Shown piece after piece: positions 47,640 through 56,263 of a stretch of 64,000 nucleotides of DNA. Position numbers and translations under genes: made by a program. Source of the DNA: Bacteroidales bacterium (lineage in GTDB: Bacteria > Bacteroidota > Bacteroidia > Bacteroidales > F082). The stretch lies in contig JABFQW010000048.1 of NCBI GenBank assembly GCA_013141455.1, positions 1-64,000 of the forward strand, given 5' to 3'. The notes under the pieces are model-generated. The model saw nothing but the letters and a program-made list of their open reading frames with translations. It had not been told where the DNA came from and did not search any database. The number at the start of each line of letters is the position of its first letter. The stretch's first letter is position 1.

Positions 47640-47825
47640 GTAACTATTCAGCCCTTGATTAATTAAATACAAAATTTAAATACCACAGATTCACAGATTT
47701 ATCAAATTTTTCATTTCGACTAGTCGGAATGAAAAATTGCAAATCAGTGAAATTAATGCTTTTCATTTTTAAATGCTTTAGCTAATAATCTGTGAATCTG
47801 TGGCTTAATTGGGGTGAATAGTTAC
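47640..47825 (+). mobile_element. MITE-like element, copy 1 (186 bp)
   Basis: The ends are inverted repeats: GTAACTATTCAGCCC on the left and GGGGTGAATAGTTAC on the right (14 of 15 pair). AATCGTTT occurs directly outside both ends (47632-47639 and 47826-47833), a perfect 8-bp target duplication. Inside are a 17-bp perfect inverted repeat (CCACAGATTCACAGATT, 47683-47699 and 47787-47803) and a near-perfect 16-bp-arm hairpin (47705-47738). It has no coding capacity. GTAA ends with 8-bp duplications recall IS66-family elements. A second copy lies at 53538-53762. Confidence 0.88.
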
Positions 47826-47833
47826 AATCGTTT

Positions 47834-48137
47834 TATACATATCAAAGGCTTGAAATTATCGCTAATGTTGATCTATAACCTGAAAGATTCGTCATGCAAA
47901 GGTTCATATACTTAGCAACTTATCGCCACTGCGGGATATTTTCGGGAAGTATGTAGTGACCTGTCTCGGCAGAATGACGAGAGAAGTGCACTGCCAATGT
48001 TTATTCGGGGGACGATCAATCTGGCAATCTTAAAAATGTAAATACAACCAAGCTAAGAAACATATTTTCAGAAGTTTTGCGTTATTAGCATTATCCCTTC
48101 ACTTTTAGAATCGATTTATAATAAAAGGTTTTTTTTG
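47834..48137. other. Gap after the MITE
   Basis: About 300 bases without a convincing gene. It holds the 29-bp repeat copy B (listed separately) and otherwise AT-rich sequence with no promoter or hairpin I can support. Confidence 0.4.
47960..47988 (+). repeat. 29-bp GC-rich dispersed repeat, copy B
   Basis: This segment starts CCTGTCTCGGC and ends GACGAGAGAAGTG. It differs from copy A (33392-33420) at four positions. TCTCG/CGAGA within it could form a short hairpin. Confidence 0.7.
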
Positions 48138-48470
48138 ATGAATCCTATTTTGCACCGGAAATCAATTGATAGACTGATGGATACGATAAAACTTTATTGG
48201 GAATTTCATAAAAGCACACTGATTATAAACTGGTTGTTTTCAATGGCTATTTCATTATTGGGTTTTCCGTTCGTGATATTTCCAATAGTGACTATGACTG
48301 GAGGGCCTTTTCTAAGCCTGTTTTATAAGGAAATTGCGCATAAAAATGAATATTACTTCTACTATAATCGCGGAATTTCAAAACTTAATCTGATTATAGT
48401 CAGCATGATAGCAAATATATTGACAGGAATTATACTTTTAACAGCATTTGTATATGCCGGACTTATTTGA
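48138..48470 (+). CDS. Small integral membrane protein, partner of ABC ATPase
   Basis: This protein of about 110 aa has roughly three hydrophobic segments (near residues 28-60 and 85-108) and no recognised family motif. I use the ATG at 48138 rather than the upstream TTG. Its last 17 bases overlap the start of the ABC ATPase gene, so the two are translationally coupled. It is too short for a standard ABC permease. It may be a degenerate or minimal membrane partner. Its role is inferred only from the overlap. Confidence 0.65.
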   Translation: MNPILHRKSIDRLMDTIKLYWEFHKSTLIINWLFSMAISLLGFPFVIFPIVTMTGGPFLSLFYKEIAHKNEYYFYYNRGISKLNLIIVSMIANILTGIILLTAFVYAGLI

Positions 48471-49122
48471 AATTGACAGCGTCATAAAAACTTTCGGGGT
48501 TAACCAGGTGCTGACCGACATTTATCTGAAATGTGAGACCGGAGATATTTTAGGTTTACTTGGCAGGAATGGGTCGGGAAAAACAACTTTTCTCAGGATA
48601 TTATTCGGAACAATGCCGGCAGAGCGAAATTTTATCAGGATTAACGGTACAATGAATAATTTCCCTTACAAAACAAAAAATGAATTTTGCTATTTACCTC
48701 AGCATGGGTTTTTACCCGGACATCTGCATGTAGGCAAAGTTGTTGAGCTCTATCTGGGCAAGGCTTCCATCGAAACTTTTTTACGCGGTACAATCCTGGC
48801 ACATTTGAGAAAAAACAGGGTATCGGACCTGTCGGGCGGAGAATTGCGATATCTGGAAATAAAACTGCTATTAAGCACCGATTCAAAGTTTATTTTACTT
48901 GACGAACCATTCACAGGTATTTCCCCAATTTTGGTACAAACGATAAAAGCTTTGATATTAGAGGCTTCAAAAACAAAAGGGATCATTCTGACCGATCACG
49001 ATTATCGAAATGTCTTTGATGTGGCAAACCGATATTGCCTAATTTATGATGGCGGATTGAAAGAAAGAATGGATAAAACTGAACTTGTAAGATGGGGATA
49101 TGTTTCAGGATCAAATATATAG
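48454..49122 (+). CDS. ABC transporter ATP-binding protein
   Basis: This stand-alone ABC ATPase is about 222 aa long. Walker A is GRNGSGKTT, the Q-loop lies in CYLPQHGFLPG, the signature is LSGGE (Q replaced by E), Walker B is KFILLDEPF and the H-loop is LTDHDYRN. It resembles LptB/LolD-like single-domain ATPases, with a short insert region. The ATG at 48454 lies inside the preceding membrane-protein gene. No full permease is encoded nearby. Substrate unknown. Confidence 0.88.
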   Translation: MPDLFEIDSVIKTFGVNQVLTDIYLKCETGDILGLLGRNGSGKTTFLRILFGTMPAERNFIRINGTMNNFPYKTKNEFCYLPQHGFLPGHLHVGKVVELYLGKASIETFLRGTILAHLRKNRVSDLSGGELRYLEIKLLLSTDSKFILLDEPFTGISPILVQTIKALILEASKTKGIILTDHDYRNVFDVANRYCLIYDGGLKERMDKTELVRWGYVSGSNI

Positions 49123-49359
49123 TCAGAAAATTAATTTCAGATTAAAATCGATTTTAAGATGAAATATATTGTTGCCGGATAAACAATTAATTTCAAAAAA
49201 GCCATGCTTTCAATAAAATTGTAATTTTATTGTCGATTCAAAATTGCAACCAATGTTACTTAATTATAATTTCAGCACCGGTATTGGTTAAGATTGAATT
49301 AACTAAGTTTTTTGTATTGATATGTATTTTAGCACATTACGATTTAATAAACGAATAAA

Positions 49360-50922
49360 ATGAAGCAAACATTAAGAAGTCTTTCCGCCATTGGATTTTT
49401 TATTTTCACCGTATTAACAGTCGTCGCACAATCGAACCCGATGGTTATTAATCGTGAAAAAGTTGTTGGTAAAGATTATCTGACAAACAGCGATATCGTG
49501 GCCCGTGAATATGTTTTTCCCGAAAATATCATTCATACCTACGTTGATACAACAACGAACCAATTGACTGCTCAACTTCGAAGCACATCCAAAAACGGGA
49601 AGTATCTAAAAAAGAATGGAAAAATTGTACTTTACGATTTAACGAACAATGATACAAAATGGTCAAAAAAAATAAATTACCAACTAAGTAGTATTCAACA
49701 ATTTGGTGACGTATTAATTCAGAAGTTAGCGAACAAAAGCACTTGTCTAAACAGCAAAAACGGTGAAACCAAATGGGTATCAAACAGTTTCATCAACTTT
49801 GCCGACAATAATCTGCGAATTGGAATCGGATACACATTTAATTCGATGAGCGGCTTTAGTAATTCACTGAGAGGTATCGACTTTGAAAACGGAAATTTAT
49901 TCTGGGAAAGGTACATCGATCATGAATATGGCTGGAATGACATTTTCCCGATGAACGACTCTGTTGTGATGATAGTTTCATCTGGTTTACACACAGTTAA
50001 CCTGTTGAATGGTGATGGTTGGGATTATAATGCTGTTACCGGGGCAAAAGATTATACCGGAACAATTGCCGCCAATGCTGCCGGACTTGCCTTAGGTTTG
50101 CTTACGGGTTCGTTTGTAGTAACCACCGGCTATGATATGGTTAGTGAACTTGTGTCGAATGTCATTGTCGATAGCAATGCGATTTATTTCGCTTCCAAAG
50201 AAGAAATTGTTTGTCTGAATCAGGATGGGCAAACGATATGGTCGCGACAGTTTCCCAAAAAGATGGCCAGTAAATCCTCCATTTTTGCAAAAGACGGGTT
50301 CATTTATATGATAAACGAAGGCGCTGCAGTAATGGGTTACGGCACGGTTGATTATGGCACACCATTTATTGCTGCATTTGACAAAATCACCGGCGAACAA
50401 CTGTTTTTAACTTTGATCTCCGACAAAAAAGATCAGATCAATGGATTTAAAATTAACAATGATACTGCCATATTACTTTTTAACGACCGTATTTCAACAT
50501 ATTCGTTGATGGATGGGACCAACCTCGCCCAAATACCCGTTAATACTGATGAAACAGGTGTTATTTTGGATTTCATCGGCAAACAGGTTTATCTTGAATA
50601 TGATTCTGCTTTCAGTTGTCCGAAATTATCCGATCCATGGAACCACTATATCTACACAAAGTCGGGAAAAACAATTGTTATGAATGACAGGTTTGAAATT
50701 TTGGATCAAATCGATCGCGACCTGTTATACATAAGATACCTGAGTTCCGATAGTGTAACATTTTTGAGCCGTGACAATGAAACAACTATTATTGATAACC
50801 AGAATAAAAAAATTGCAGTACTTCAGCTTACAGATCAACCGTTTCTGATAGGTTCCCGGCTTTTTTATACGGAGGAAAAAAGCATCTTCGAGATTGATAT
50901 AAATGAATTTATCAAGCATTGA
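49360..50922 (+). CDS. Exported PQQ-like beta-propeller protein
   Basis: This 520-aa protein has a signal peptide (GFFIFTVLTVVAQ) and repeated beta-sheet blades of the PQQ type. Examples are GKIVLYDLTNNDTKWSKKI, TCLNSKNGETKWV, FENGNLFWERY, EIVCLNQDGQTIWSRQF and FIAAFDKITGEQLF. This is a seven- or eight-bladed propeller, as in BamB-like and WD-type envelope proteins. No catalytic site and no T9SS tail are visible. A 237-base AT-rich gap precedes it, with no clear promoter match. Confidence 0.78.
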   Translation: MKQTLRSLSAIGFFIFTVLTVVAQSNPMVINREKVVGKDYLTNSDIVAREYVFPENIIHTYVDTTTNQLTAQLRSTSKNGKYLKKNGKIVLYDLTNNDTKWSKKINYQLSSIQQFGDVLIQKLANKSTCLNSKNGETKWVSNSFINFADNNLRIGIGYTFNSMSGFSNSLRGIDFENGNLFWERYIDHEYGWNDIFPMNDSVVMIVSSGLHTVNLLNGDGWDYNAVTGAKDYTGTIAANAAGLALGLLTGSFVVTTGYDMVSELVSNVIVDSNAIYFASKEEIVCLNQDGQTIWSRQFPKKMASKSSIFAKDGFIYMINEGAAVMGYGTVDYGTPFIAAFDKITGEQLFLTLISDKKDQINGFKINNDTAILLFNDRISTYSLMDGTNLAQIPVNTDETGVILDFIGKQVYLEYDSAFSCPKLSDPWNHYIYTKSGKTIVMNDRFEILDQIDRDLLYIRYLSSDSVTFLSRDNETTIIDNQNKKIAVLQLTDQPFLIGSRLFYTEEKSIFEIDINEFIKH

Positions 50923-51005
50923 AAATCGGCAATTGACATTAAGAAAAAGACAGAAATAATACTAAATTTACATGCTTTAGATACCCAATTGATAAAATTA
51001 AAATT

Positions 51006-51875
51006 ATGAAAAAGAAAATTTCGATCACCTTAACAGTTGTCTTCATTGGCTTTTCATTATTTGGTCAGGGTTTCATCTCCCCTGAAAAACAGTGGAATGT
51101 ACGATTAGTTGGATTCCCTGGTGCCTTTTCGACTGAAATCTTTAAAATTGCAGGAGATTCAACTATTGACACAATTTCCTACAGTAAGATATGGGCATCT
51201 TATGATTCGCTTGAAACATGGTCATTTCAGGGTTTGTTAAGGGAAAATGCCAAGGTGGTTTATTTTCTGCCTCCTCAAGCCGGCGAAGGCATTCTTTATG
51301 ATTTCAATCTTGAAATCGGTGATACTGCTTATGTGATAAATGCTTTCTGCACTGATGCTGAAGTTCCAATCTATGTAACTGATATTGATACAGTTGAATA
51401 TTTTGGTGTATCGCGAAAAAGATGGCATTTGGGAGAGAATGGTATTGCCGATGAATATTGGGTTGAAGGAATAGGCAGTCTAAACGGACCACTATACACA
51501 AAATATTGGTATTGCATTGTTTGTCCTGTTTGGGAATTGCTGTGTTATCACCAGAACGATGAACTATTATTCAGATTCCCCGGTGAAATTGAATGTTATC
51601 AAAACACAGTAGGGATTGAGGAGTCATTTGGAAAAAACAACATTTCAATAAAACCTAATCCGGTCAAAAAAGGTAACAGTATCGAAATCCTCGCGGATAT
51701 TTATCCCAAAAGGATTGATATTTACAATCCATCAGGCGTACTTATTAAAAGTCTGACACCAATGCCCGGGCAACCCTTCAACATTGAAACGAATGATTTA
51801 AGCCCGGGATTATACATTCTGACTATAACCAGCCGAGATGGCAAAACCCAATCATGTAAAATCCTGGTAGAATAA
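51006..51875 (+). CDS. T9SS-secreted protein with C-terminal sorting domain
   Basis: This 289-aa protein has an N-terminal signal peptide (TLTVVFIGFSLFGQ), a beta-rich domain of unknown function (about 20-205) with several Cys (YWYCIVCPVWELLCYH) and a type A T9SS sorting domain at the C-terminus. The last begins NISIKPNPVKKG, continues with RIDIYNPSGVLIKS and NDLSPGLYILTI, and ends KILVE. Type IX machinery would carry it across the outer membrane and attach it to the surface or release it. The N-domain is not recognised. Confidence 0.85.
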   Translation: MKKKISITLTVVFIGFSLFGQGFISPEKQWNVRLVGFPGAFSTEIFKIAGDSTIDTISYSKIWASYDSLETWSFQGLLRENAKVVYFLPPQAGEGILYDFNLEIGDTAYVINAFCTDAEVPIYVTDIDTVEYFGVSRKRWHLGENGIADEYWVEGIGSLNGPLYTKYWYCIVCPVWELLCYHQNDELLFRFPGEIECYQNTVGIEESFGKNNISIKPNPVKKGNSIEILADIYPKRIDIYNPSGVLIKSLTPMPGQPFNIETNDLSPGLYILTITSRDGKTQSCKILVE

Positions 51876-52231
51876 AACAATCCTTCCATCATCCATTATT
51901 CTGGAGACAAAAGGATGGAGGGCAATTGATAAAATTCAGGTGCAAAACATATCTTTGATATCAAAACCCAATTTATACTATCAGGATTGACTTAAATGCT
52001 TCTCATAGAAATACTTTTCTTAATGCATCTATAATCCTTTATTTGAAGTCAGCCATTAATAAAATTGAATAGTTAAAATCAGATTTGGTAATCCTTTTAG
52101 CAGCAATATTTTAAATTGGCAAATCACAACAATAAATCAATTTTAATACGTTATTGCTTCATAAAAACACAGATACGCCTATTCCAAATAATTACTCTTT
52201 TTTCACCAATTATTAATTTAAAACCAAAAAA
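51876..52231. other. Intergenic gap without genes
   Basis: A 356-base AT-rich stretch. I see no open frame that looks coding. A loose hairpin (ATCCTTCCATC with GGATGGAGGG, 51883-51922) just after the T9SS gene could be a weak terminator, but it lacks a T-run. Confidence 0.35.
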
Positions 52232-52867
52232 ATGAGAAAATTATTTGTGCTTAGCCTGGTAATTTCGTTTCTAATTTCCTGTCGAAATGAAAACGAAACA
52301 ATTGTTTCCAAAGACAGCTATTATCCATTGGCAATAGGCAATTACTGGATTTATCAAAGTGTAGAAATTGATTCTGCTGGTAATGAGACTATTAGGCCAA
52401 AGATTGATAGTGTTACAATTAGTCATGATACGACAATCAACAATAAGCAATATTTTATTTTGGAAGGCACCAATAATCCTATGACACCCAATTGGGGAAT
52501 CATTGCGATTTTTAGAGATTCTTCCGGATATCTGGTGAATAATCAAGGGGAAATCCTATTCACCGAAAATAATTTTACTGATACCTTATATTATAAAGTT
52601 GAGCGTAATAATCAGGATACCTTATATTCAATTACCTATAAAATGGAAGCCTCAACCAATCCTGTAACTGTACCAGCAGGAATATTTAATGTATTAAATT
52701 TCAAAGGGACTGTTTTTACACCAAGAGAAATACCTGGTGTGGATAACCCAAGATATTTGAATACATATTACGCAAAAAAGGTTGGTAAAATATTGCAATC
52801 CTATTTCTATTTGAGTAGCCCAATAATTATCGAAAAGAGGTTGATAAGGTATAAAACACAGGAATAG
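52232..52867 (+). CDS. Lipoprotein of unknown function
   Basis: This 211-aa protein has a signal ending in the lipobox LISC (Cys17). The mature sequence begins with SYYPLAIGNYWIYQS, a start often seen in Bacteroidota lipoproteins of unknown role. The rest is a beta-rich single domain with VPAGIFNVLNFKGTVF near residue 145. I know no function for it. It is flanked by AT-rich gaps and a GC-rich hairpin (52913) and seems to be a single-gene unit. Confidence 0.72.
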   Translation: MRKLFVLSLVISFLISCRNENETIVSKDSYYPLAIGNYWIYQSVEIDSAGNETIRPKIDSVTISHDTTINNKQYFILEGTNNPMTPNWGIIAIFRDSSGYLVNNQGEILFTENNFTDTLYYKVERNNQDTLYSITYKMEASTNPVTVPAGIFNVLNFKGTVFTPREIPGVDNPRYLNTYYAKKVGKILQSYFYLSSPIIIEKRLIRYKTQE

Positions 52868-52912
52868 GATAAACGATTCCAGATAAAAATATTAAATAGT
52901 CTCAAAGCAAAT

Positions 52913-52956
52913 TTTTACCGCGGACCCGTCTGGCGACAGACCGGTCTGCGGTTAAA
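52913..52956. repeat. GC-rich hairpin (REP-like)
   Basis: CCGCGGACCCGTCTG and CAGACCGGTCTGCGG pair over 13 of 15 positions with a 4-base loop, and the flanking TTTTA/TTAAA partly extend the stem. It lies between two genes in AT-rich DNA. No T-run follows, so it is a poor rho-independent terminator. Confidence 0.6.
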
Positions 52957-53043
52957 TTAAATACCCGGATTACTGTTTAATACCTAATTAATTCCATGAT
53001 TCCGTATATTTGTGTATAAATCACATAAGCTATTTTTTTTACC

Positions 53044-53532
53044 ATGGAAATTGCATACAGGCTCATCGCTCCAAACGACAATATCCCATTGGCCACCCTT
53101 ATCCGCAGCGTTTTCCGCGAATTCGAGATTGATCAGCCCGGCACAGTTTATACCGATCCCACCACAGATCATTTATTCGAATTATTTAGCATACCCAAAT
53201 CCATTTATTGGGTTGCCGAAGATAGCGGAACTATCATCGGTGGATGTGGCATCTACCCCACTGATGGCCTCCCCGAAGGTTGTGCTGAGTTAGTAAAATT
53301 GTATTTATTACCCGAAGCCAGAGGTAAAGGAATTGGCTTGACGCTTATGCAAAAAAGCATCACTGCGGCCATCACTTTTGGCTTCACACAACTTTATCTC
53401 GAGAGTCTACCGGAACTAGGAAAAGCCGTCAGTATGTATGAAAAAGCAGGATTCCGACACATCGGTGAACCCCTTGGTAATTCGGGTCATTTTGCCTGCA
53501 ACATACGGATGATTAAGGATTTACGACAATGA
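53044..53532 (+). CDS. GNAT-family N-acetyltransferase
   Basis: This 162-aa acetyltransferase shows the GNAT core: GTIIGGCGIYP, AELVKLYLLPEARGKGIGLTLMQKS (motif A, acetyl-CoA pyrophosphate loop R-G-K-G-I-G) and YEKAGFRHI (motif B). It is of the small stand-alone type that acetylates small molecules or protein N-termini; the acceptor is unknown. A MITE-like element begins only 5 bases after the stop codon, so its 3' untranslated region has been replaced by the element. Confidence 0.92.
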   Translation: MEIAYRLIAPNDNIPLATLIRSVFREFEIDQPGTVYTDPTTDHLFELFSIPKSIYWVAEDSGTIIGGCGIYPTDGLPEGCAELVKLYLLPEARGKGIGLTLMQKSITAAITFGFTQLYLESLPELGKAVSMYEKAGFRHIGEPLGNSGHFACNIRMIKDLRQ

Positions 53533-53537
53533 AAGAT

Positions 53538-53762
53538 GTAACTATTCAGCCCTTGATTAATTAAATACAATATTATAAATGCCACAGATTACCTGCAGTG
53601 AGAAAAGTTCACAGATTTATTAAATTTTTCATTCCGACAAGCCGGAATGAAAAATTGCAAATCAGTGAACTTTTCTCAGCGAAGCTAAATTAATGCTTTT
53701 CATCTATAAACATTTTAGCTAATAATCTGTGAATCTGTGGCTTAAATGGGGTGAATAGTTAC
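53538..53762 (+). mobile_element. MITE-like element, copy 2 (225 bp)
   Basis: The termini are the same as in copy 1 (GTAACTATTCAGCCC left, GGGGTGAATAGTTAC right) and the orientation is the same. TGAAAGAT (53530-53537) and CGAAAGAT (53763-53770) flank it, an 8-bp duplication with one mismatch. Relative to copy 1 it carries 19 extra bases in each arm (left from 53590 on, right from 53668 on). These pair with each other as TGAGAAAAGTTCAC/GTGAACTTTTCTCA. The central hairpin lies at 53623-53656. Non-coding. Confidence 0.87.
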
Positions 53763-53863
53763 CGAAAGATGAGTAAAATGATTTTTTTTACTGATCCTGC
53801 AATTGAACCAACACCTGTTTCAAACGAAATTACTAAACTTGCATTCAAATCGAAATTGTACCA

Positions 53864-55024
53864 ATGATTAATGAGACATCGGCTTGGTTTGTCAATTTGT
53901 TTGTCATCATCAACCTTTTTATCATATTCATTTTCCTGTGGTTCAGAAAAAATAATGTAATTTCAAATCGCCTGTTTGCATTCGTTGTGTTTATTCCGGC
54001 CCTGACATTTCTAAGAAACACCTTCTATTTCAATCATATACTTGATAAATATTTTTTTGTACTTATCCTGGCATCATTAAGTTGTTTATGGGCTCCTATA
54101 TTATATTGGTATGTGAAGGTTATGTTAGGAATGAAGTTAAAATTCAGAAAAATTGATTTCGTCCATTTCATCCTGTTTTTTTTGGTTCTATCATATTATG
54201 TTTATTTAGGACTTAATCTTGTTGAACGCGCTCATTTTTTCAATGAACTTTATGTTGAAAATGGCAACGGCCTGATTTTAAATATCATTTTCGGATATGC
54301 TCAGCTCATTCAATTTTTTGTCTATCTCATCGCATCCATTCGCCTTGTGAGAAAATCAATCATCAAAGAGAAAAATTATTTTTCCAACGAAGGAAAAACC
54401 AAAGCACGATGGTTGCTTGAACTCCTGATTTTACTATTCCTGCTTGATATTGTTTGCATTGTCATGTATTTAGTCATTGATAACAATCTTGTCGAAGTAT
54501 TCTATATCCCGGTGATGTATAACCTGTTTTATGGTTACATTGTTTACCAAAGCTTTAGGCATGCTACAATTTTTAATCAGGTCGTTTTTATCGAATATCA
54601 GAAACAGGTAGAACCTTTAATAGCTTTTTCGGAGAAAAACATATTATCAACCACAACAACTAAATATAGTTTGCTCGACAAACAAAAGTTTGATACGTAT
54701 GCCGAAAGAACGATTTCCCATTTCGAAACAAACAAACCCTACCTCGATCCGGAATTAAACATCACCAAACTCTCGGAACAATTAGCCATACCGGTGCATT
54801 ATATTTCAGCCGTTATCAATGAAAAAATGAATAAATCGTTTTTCGATTTTGTCAACCACTACCGGATTGAGGAAGTAAAACAACACCTGAAAAACAAGGA
54901 ACATGAGAAGTTTTCGTTGGAAGCAATCGGGAACAATTGTGGGTTTAATTCCAGAACTTCGTTTTTCCGTGTTTTCAAGAAACATACCGGCAAAACCCCA
55001 AAAGACTATTTAAAAGCATTGTAA
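53864..55024 (+). CDS. AraC-family regulator with membrane sensor domain
   Basis: This 386-aa protein has an N-terminal region with about seven transmembrane helices (residues 8-235) and a C-terminal AraC/XylS DNA-binding domain (about 285-386). The latter has two helix-turn-helix units: ITKLSEQLAIPVHYISAVIN and SLEAIGNNCGFNSRTSFFRVFKKHTGKTPKDY, the second being the AraC signature. This 7TM-AraC architecture is common in Bacteroidota and suggests membrane signal sensing. Its likely target region is directly downstream (repeats at 55045-55126). Confidence 0.92.
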   Translation: MINETSAWFVNLFVIINLFIIFIFLWFRKNNVISNRLFAFVVFIPALTFLRNTFYFNHILDKYFFVLILASLSCLWAPILYWYVKVMLGMKLKFRKIDFVHFILFFLVLSYYVYLGLNLVERAHFFNELYVENGNGLILNIIFGYAQLIQFFVYLIASIRLVRKSIIKEKNYFSNEGKTKARWLLELLILLFLLDIVCIVMYLVIDNNLVEVFYIPVMYNLFYGYIVYQSFRHATIFNQVVFIEYQKQVEPLIAFSEKNILSTTTTKYSLLDKQKFDTYAERTISHFETNKPYLDPELNITKLSEQLAIPVHYISAVINEKMNKSFFDFVNHYRIEEVKQHLKNKEHEKFSLEAIGNNCGFNSRTSFFRVFKKHTGKTPKDYLKAL

Positions 55025-55044
55025 TCAACCACCTCTTTTCTAAG

Positions 55045-55126
55045 TTGGCACTGTTTATTGGCAAATTGGCACTCATTGGAACCTATTTCCGTAATCCATT
55101 ACGTAAATGCCATATACATTTGCCAA
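55045..55126 (+). promoter_or_regulatory. TTGGCACT repeats, candidate AraC-type operator
   Basis: TTGGCACT occurs at 55045-55052 and 55066-55073 (21 bp apart, two helical turns). A third TTGGCA lies between them at 55058-55063, and the inverted TGCCAA at 55121-55126. They are in the gap between the AraC-type regulator and the T9SS gene it precedes. Confidence 0.5.
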
Positions 55127-55163
55127 TCAATTTTAATGCAATGTAAACCTTAAAATCAACCCT

Positions 55164-56141
55164 ATGAAAAAATTTACTCTGTCCTTCTTTTGTGTATTTA
55201 CCATGTTATTAAGCTACGCGCAGCCAAATTTCACGAGTGCCGATATGCCAAACATTGGTGATAATGATACGGTTATGTATCTGGTTTATTACCCTATCGA
55301 AAACGACCTCGATGCCGAAACCGGCGATGGTTATTCCTGGGATTTCTCATCATTGCCTTTTAGCATGTATCCAAATTTCAAACAAATCATTACGTATCGC
55401 GAAAAAACCCATTATGTGAGCGAACCATTTGTAAACGCAACCATCGAAGAATATATTTACGATGGTACTGAAGGCGATGTGAATCTATATAGTTATAGCA
55501 ACGATACATTATATATTCATCGGTTAGGACCTGTGGTAACCGGTACACCTTTTATTCCGGCCTTACCTCATATTGCATTCCCACTTACGATGAATAATTC
55601 ATCTGTTTTAACGTACAATTATTATTCAAATACCACGCTTCTTGGTGAAAGAAAAACAACGGTTGTGTATGACGGGTTTGGCAACTTGCAAATGCCTGAT
55701 AATAAGTCATACACGAATGTCTTTCGTGTAAAAATTATTGAAAGAGATACATCTTTTTTTTATAACAATTCAATCACCTACACAAGCTATATCTGGTACA
55801 AACAGGGTGGGCAAATACCATTGTTACGACTGTCATACACTGGTGGTTTAAATCTATACTTTGTTTTTGGAAGCAAGGCCAATGGCACTGCGAGCGGAAT
55901 TGATGATGTAAATTTCCAATCGGATTTCATTATTTCACCAAATCCTTCGAAAGGAAAATTTGAAATTTCCACCTTTGGATTTGTACCTGATGTGATAGAG
56001 GTTTTCACTATGCAGGGAGAGAAAGTTGTTCAAAGCAAAACAGCATCAGAAATTGACCTGTCCGTTGCCGCCAAAGGAATGTATATAGTCAAAATCACGG
56101 CTGGAACGAACAAATATTCAAAAAAGATTATTCTTGATTGA
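55164..56141 (+). CDS. T9SS-secreted protein with C-terminal sorting domain
   Basis: This 325-aa protein has a signal peptide (LSFFCVFTMLLSYAQ), a beta-rich unknown domain (about 20-240, with GDGYSWDFSSLPF) and a T9SS type A sorting domain. The last begins FIISPNPSKGKFEI, continues VIEVFTMQGEKVVQS and AAKGMYIVKIT, and ends KKIILD. It is predicted to be exported by the type IX system. The upstream repeats and the 7TM-AraC regulator suggest it may be the regulated target. N-domain family unrecognised. Confidence 0.85.
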   Translation: MKKFTLSFFCVFTMLLSYAQPNFTSADMPNIGDNDTVMYLVYYPIENDLDAETGDGYSWDFSSLPFSMYPNFKQIITYREKTHYVSEPFVNATIEEYIYDGTEGDVNLYSYSNDTLYIHRLGPVVTGTPFIPALPHIAFPLTMNNSSVLTYNYYSNTTLLGERKTTVVYDGFGNLQMPDNKSYTNVFRVKIIERDTSFFYNNSITYTSYIWYKQGGQIPLLRLSYTGGLNLYFVFGSKANGTASGIDDVNFQSDFIISPNPSKGKFEISTFGFVPDVIEVFTMQGEKVVQSKTASEIDLSVAAKGMYIVKITAGTNKYSKKIILD

Positions 56142-56263
56142 GATGGATTTATTGGTTAAGAAGGAGAACTAATCCATATAATACCTGTAACCGGAGACAT
56201 GATTTGTCTTCGTAACCACAACAAAATGAATAGAATAACAATTAAAACTAACAATTATTCACG

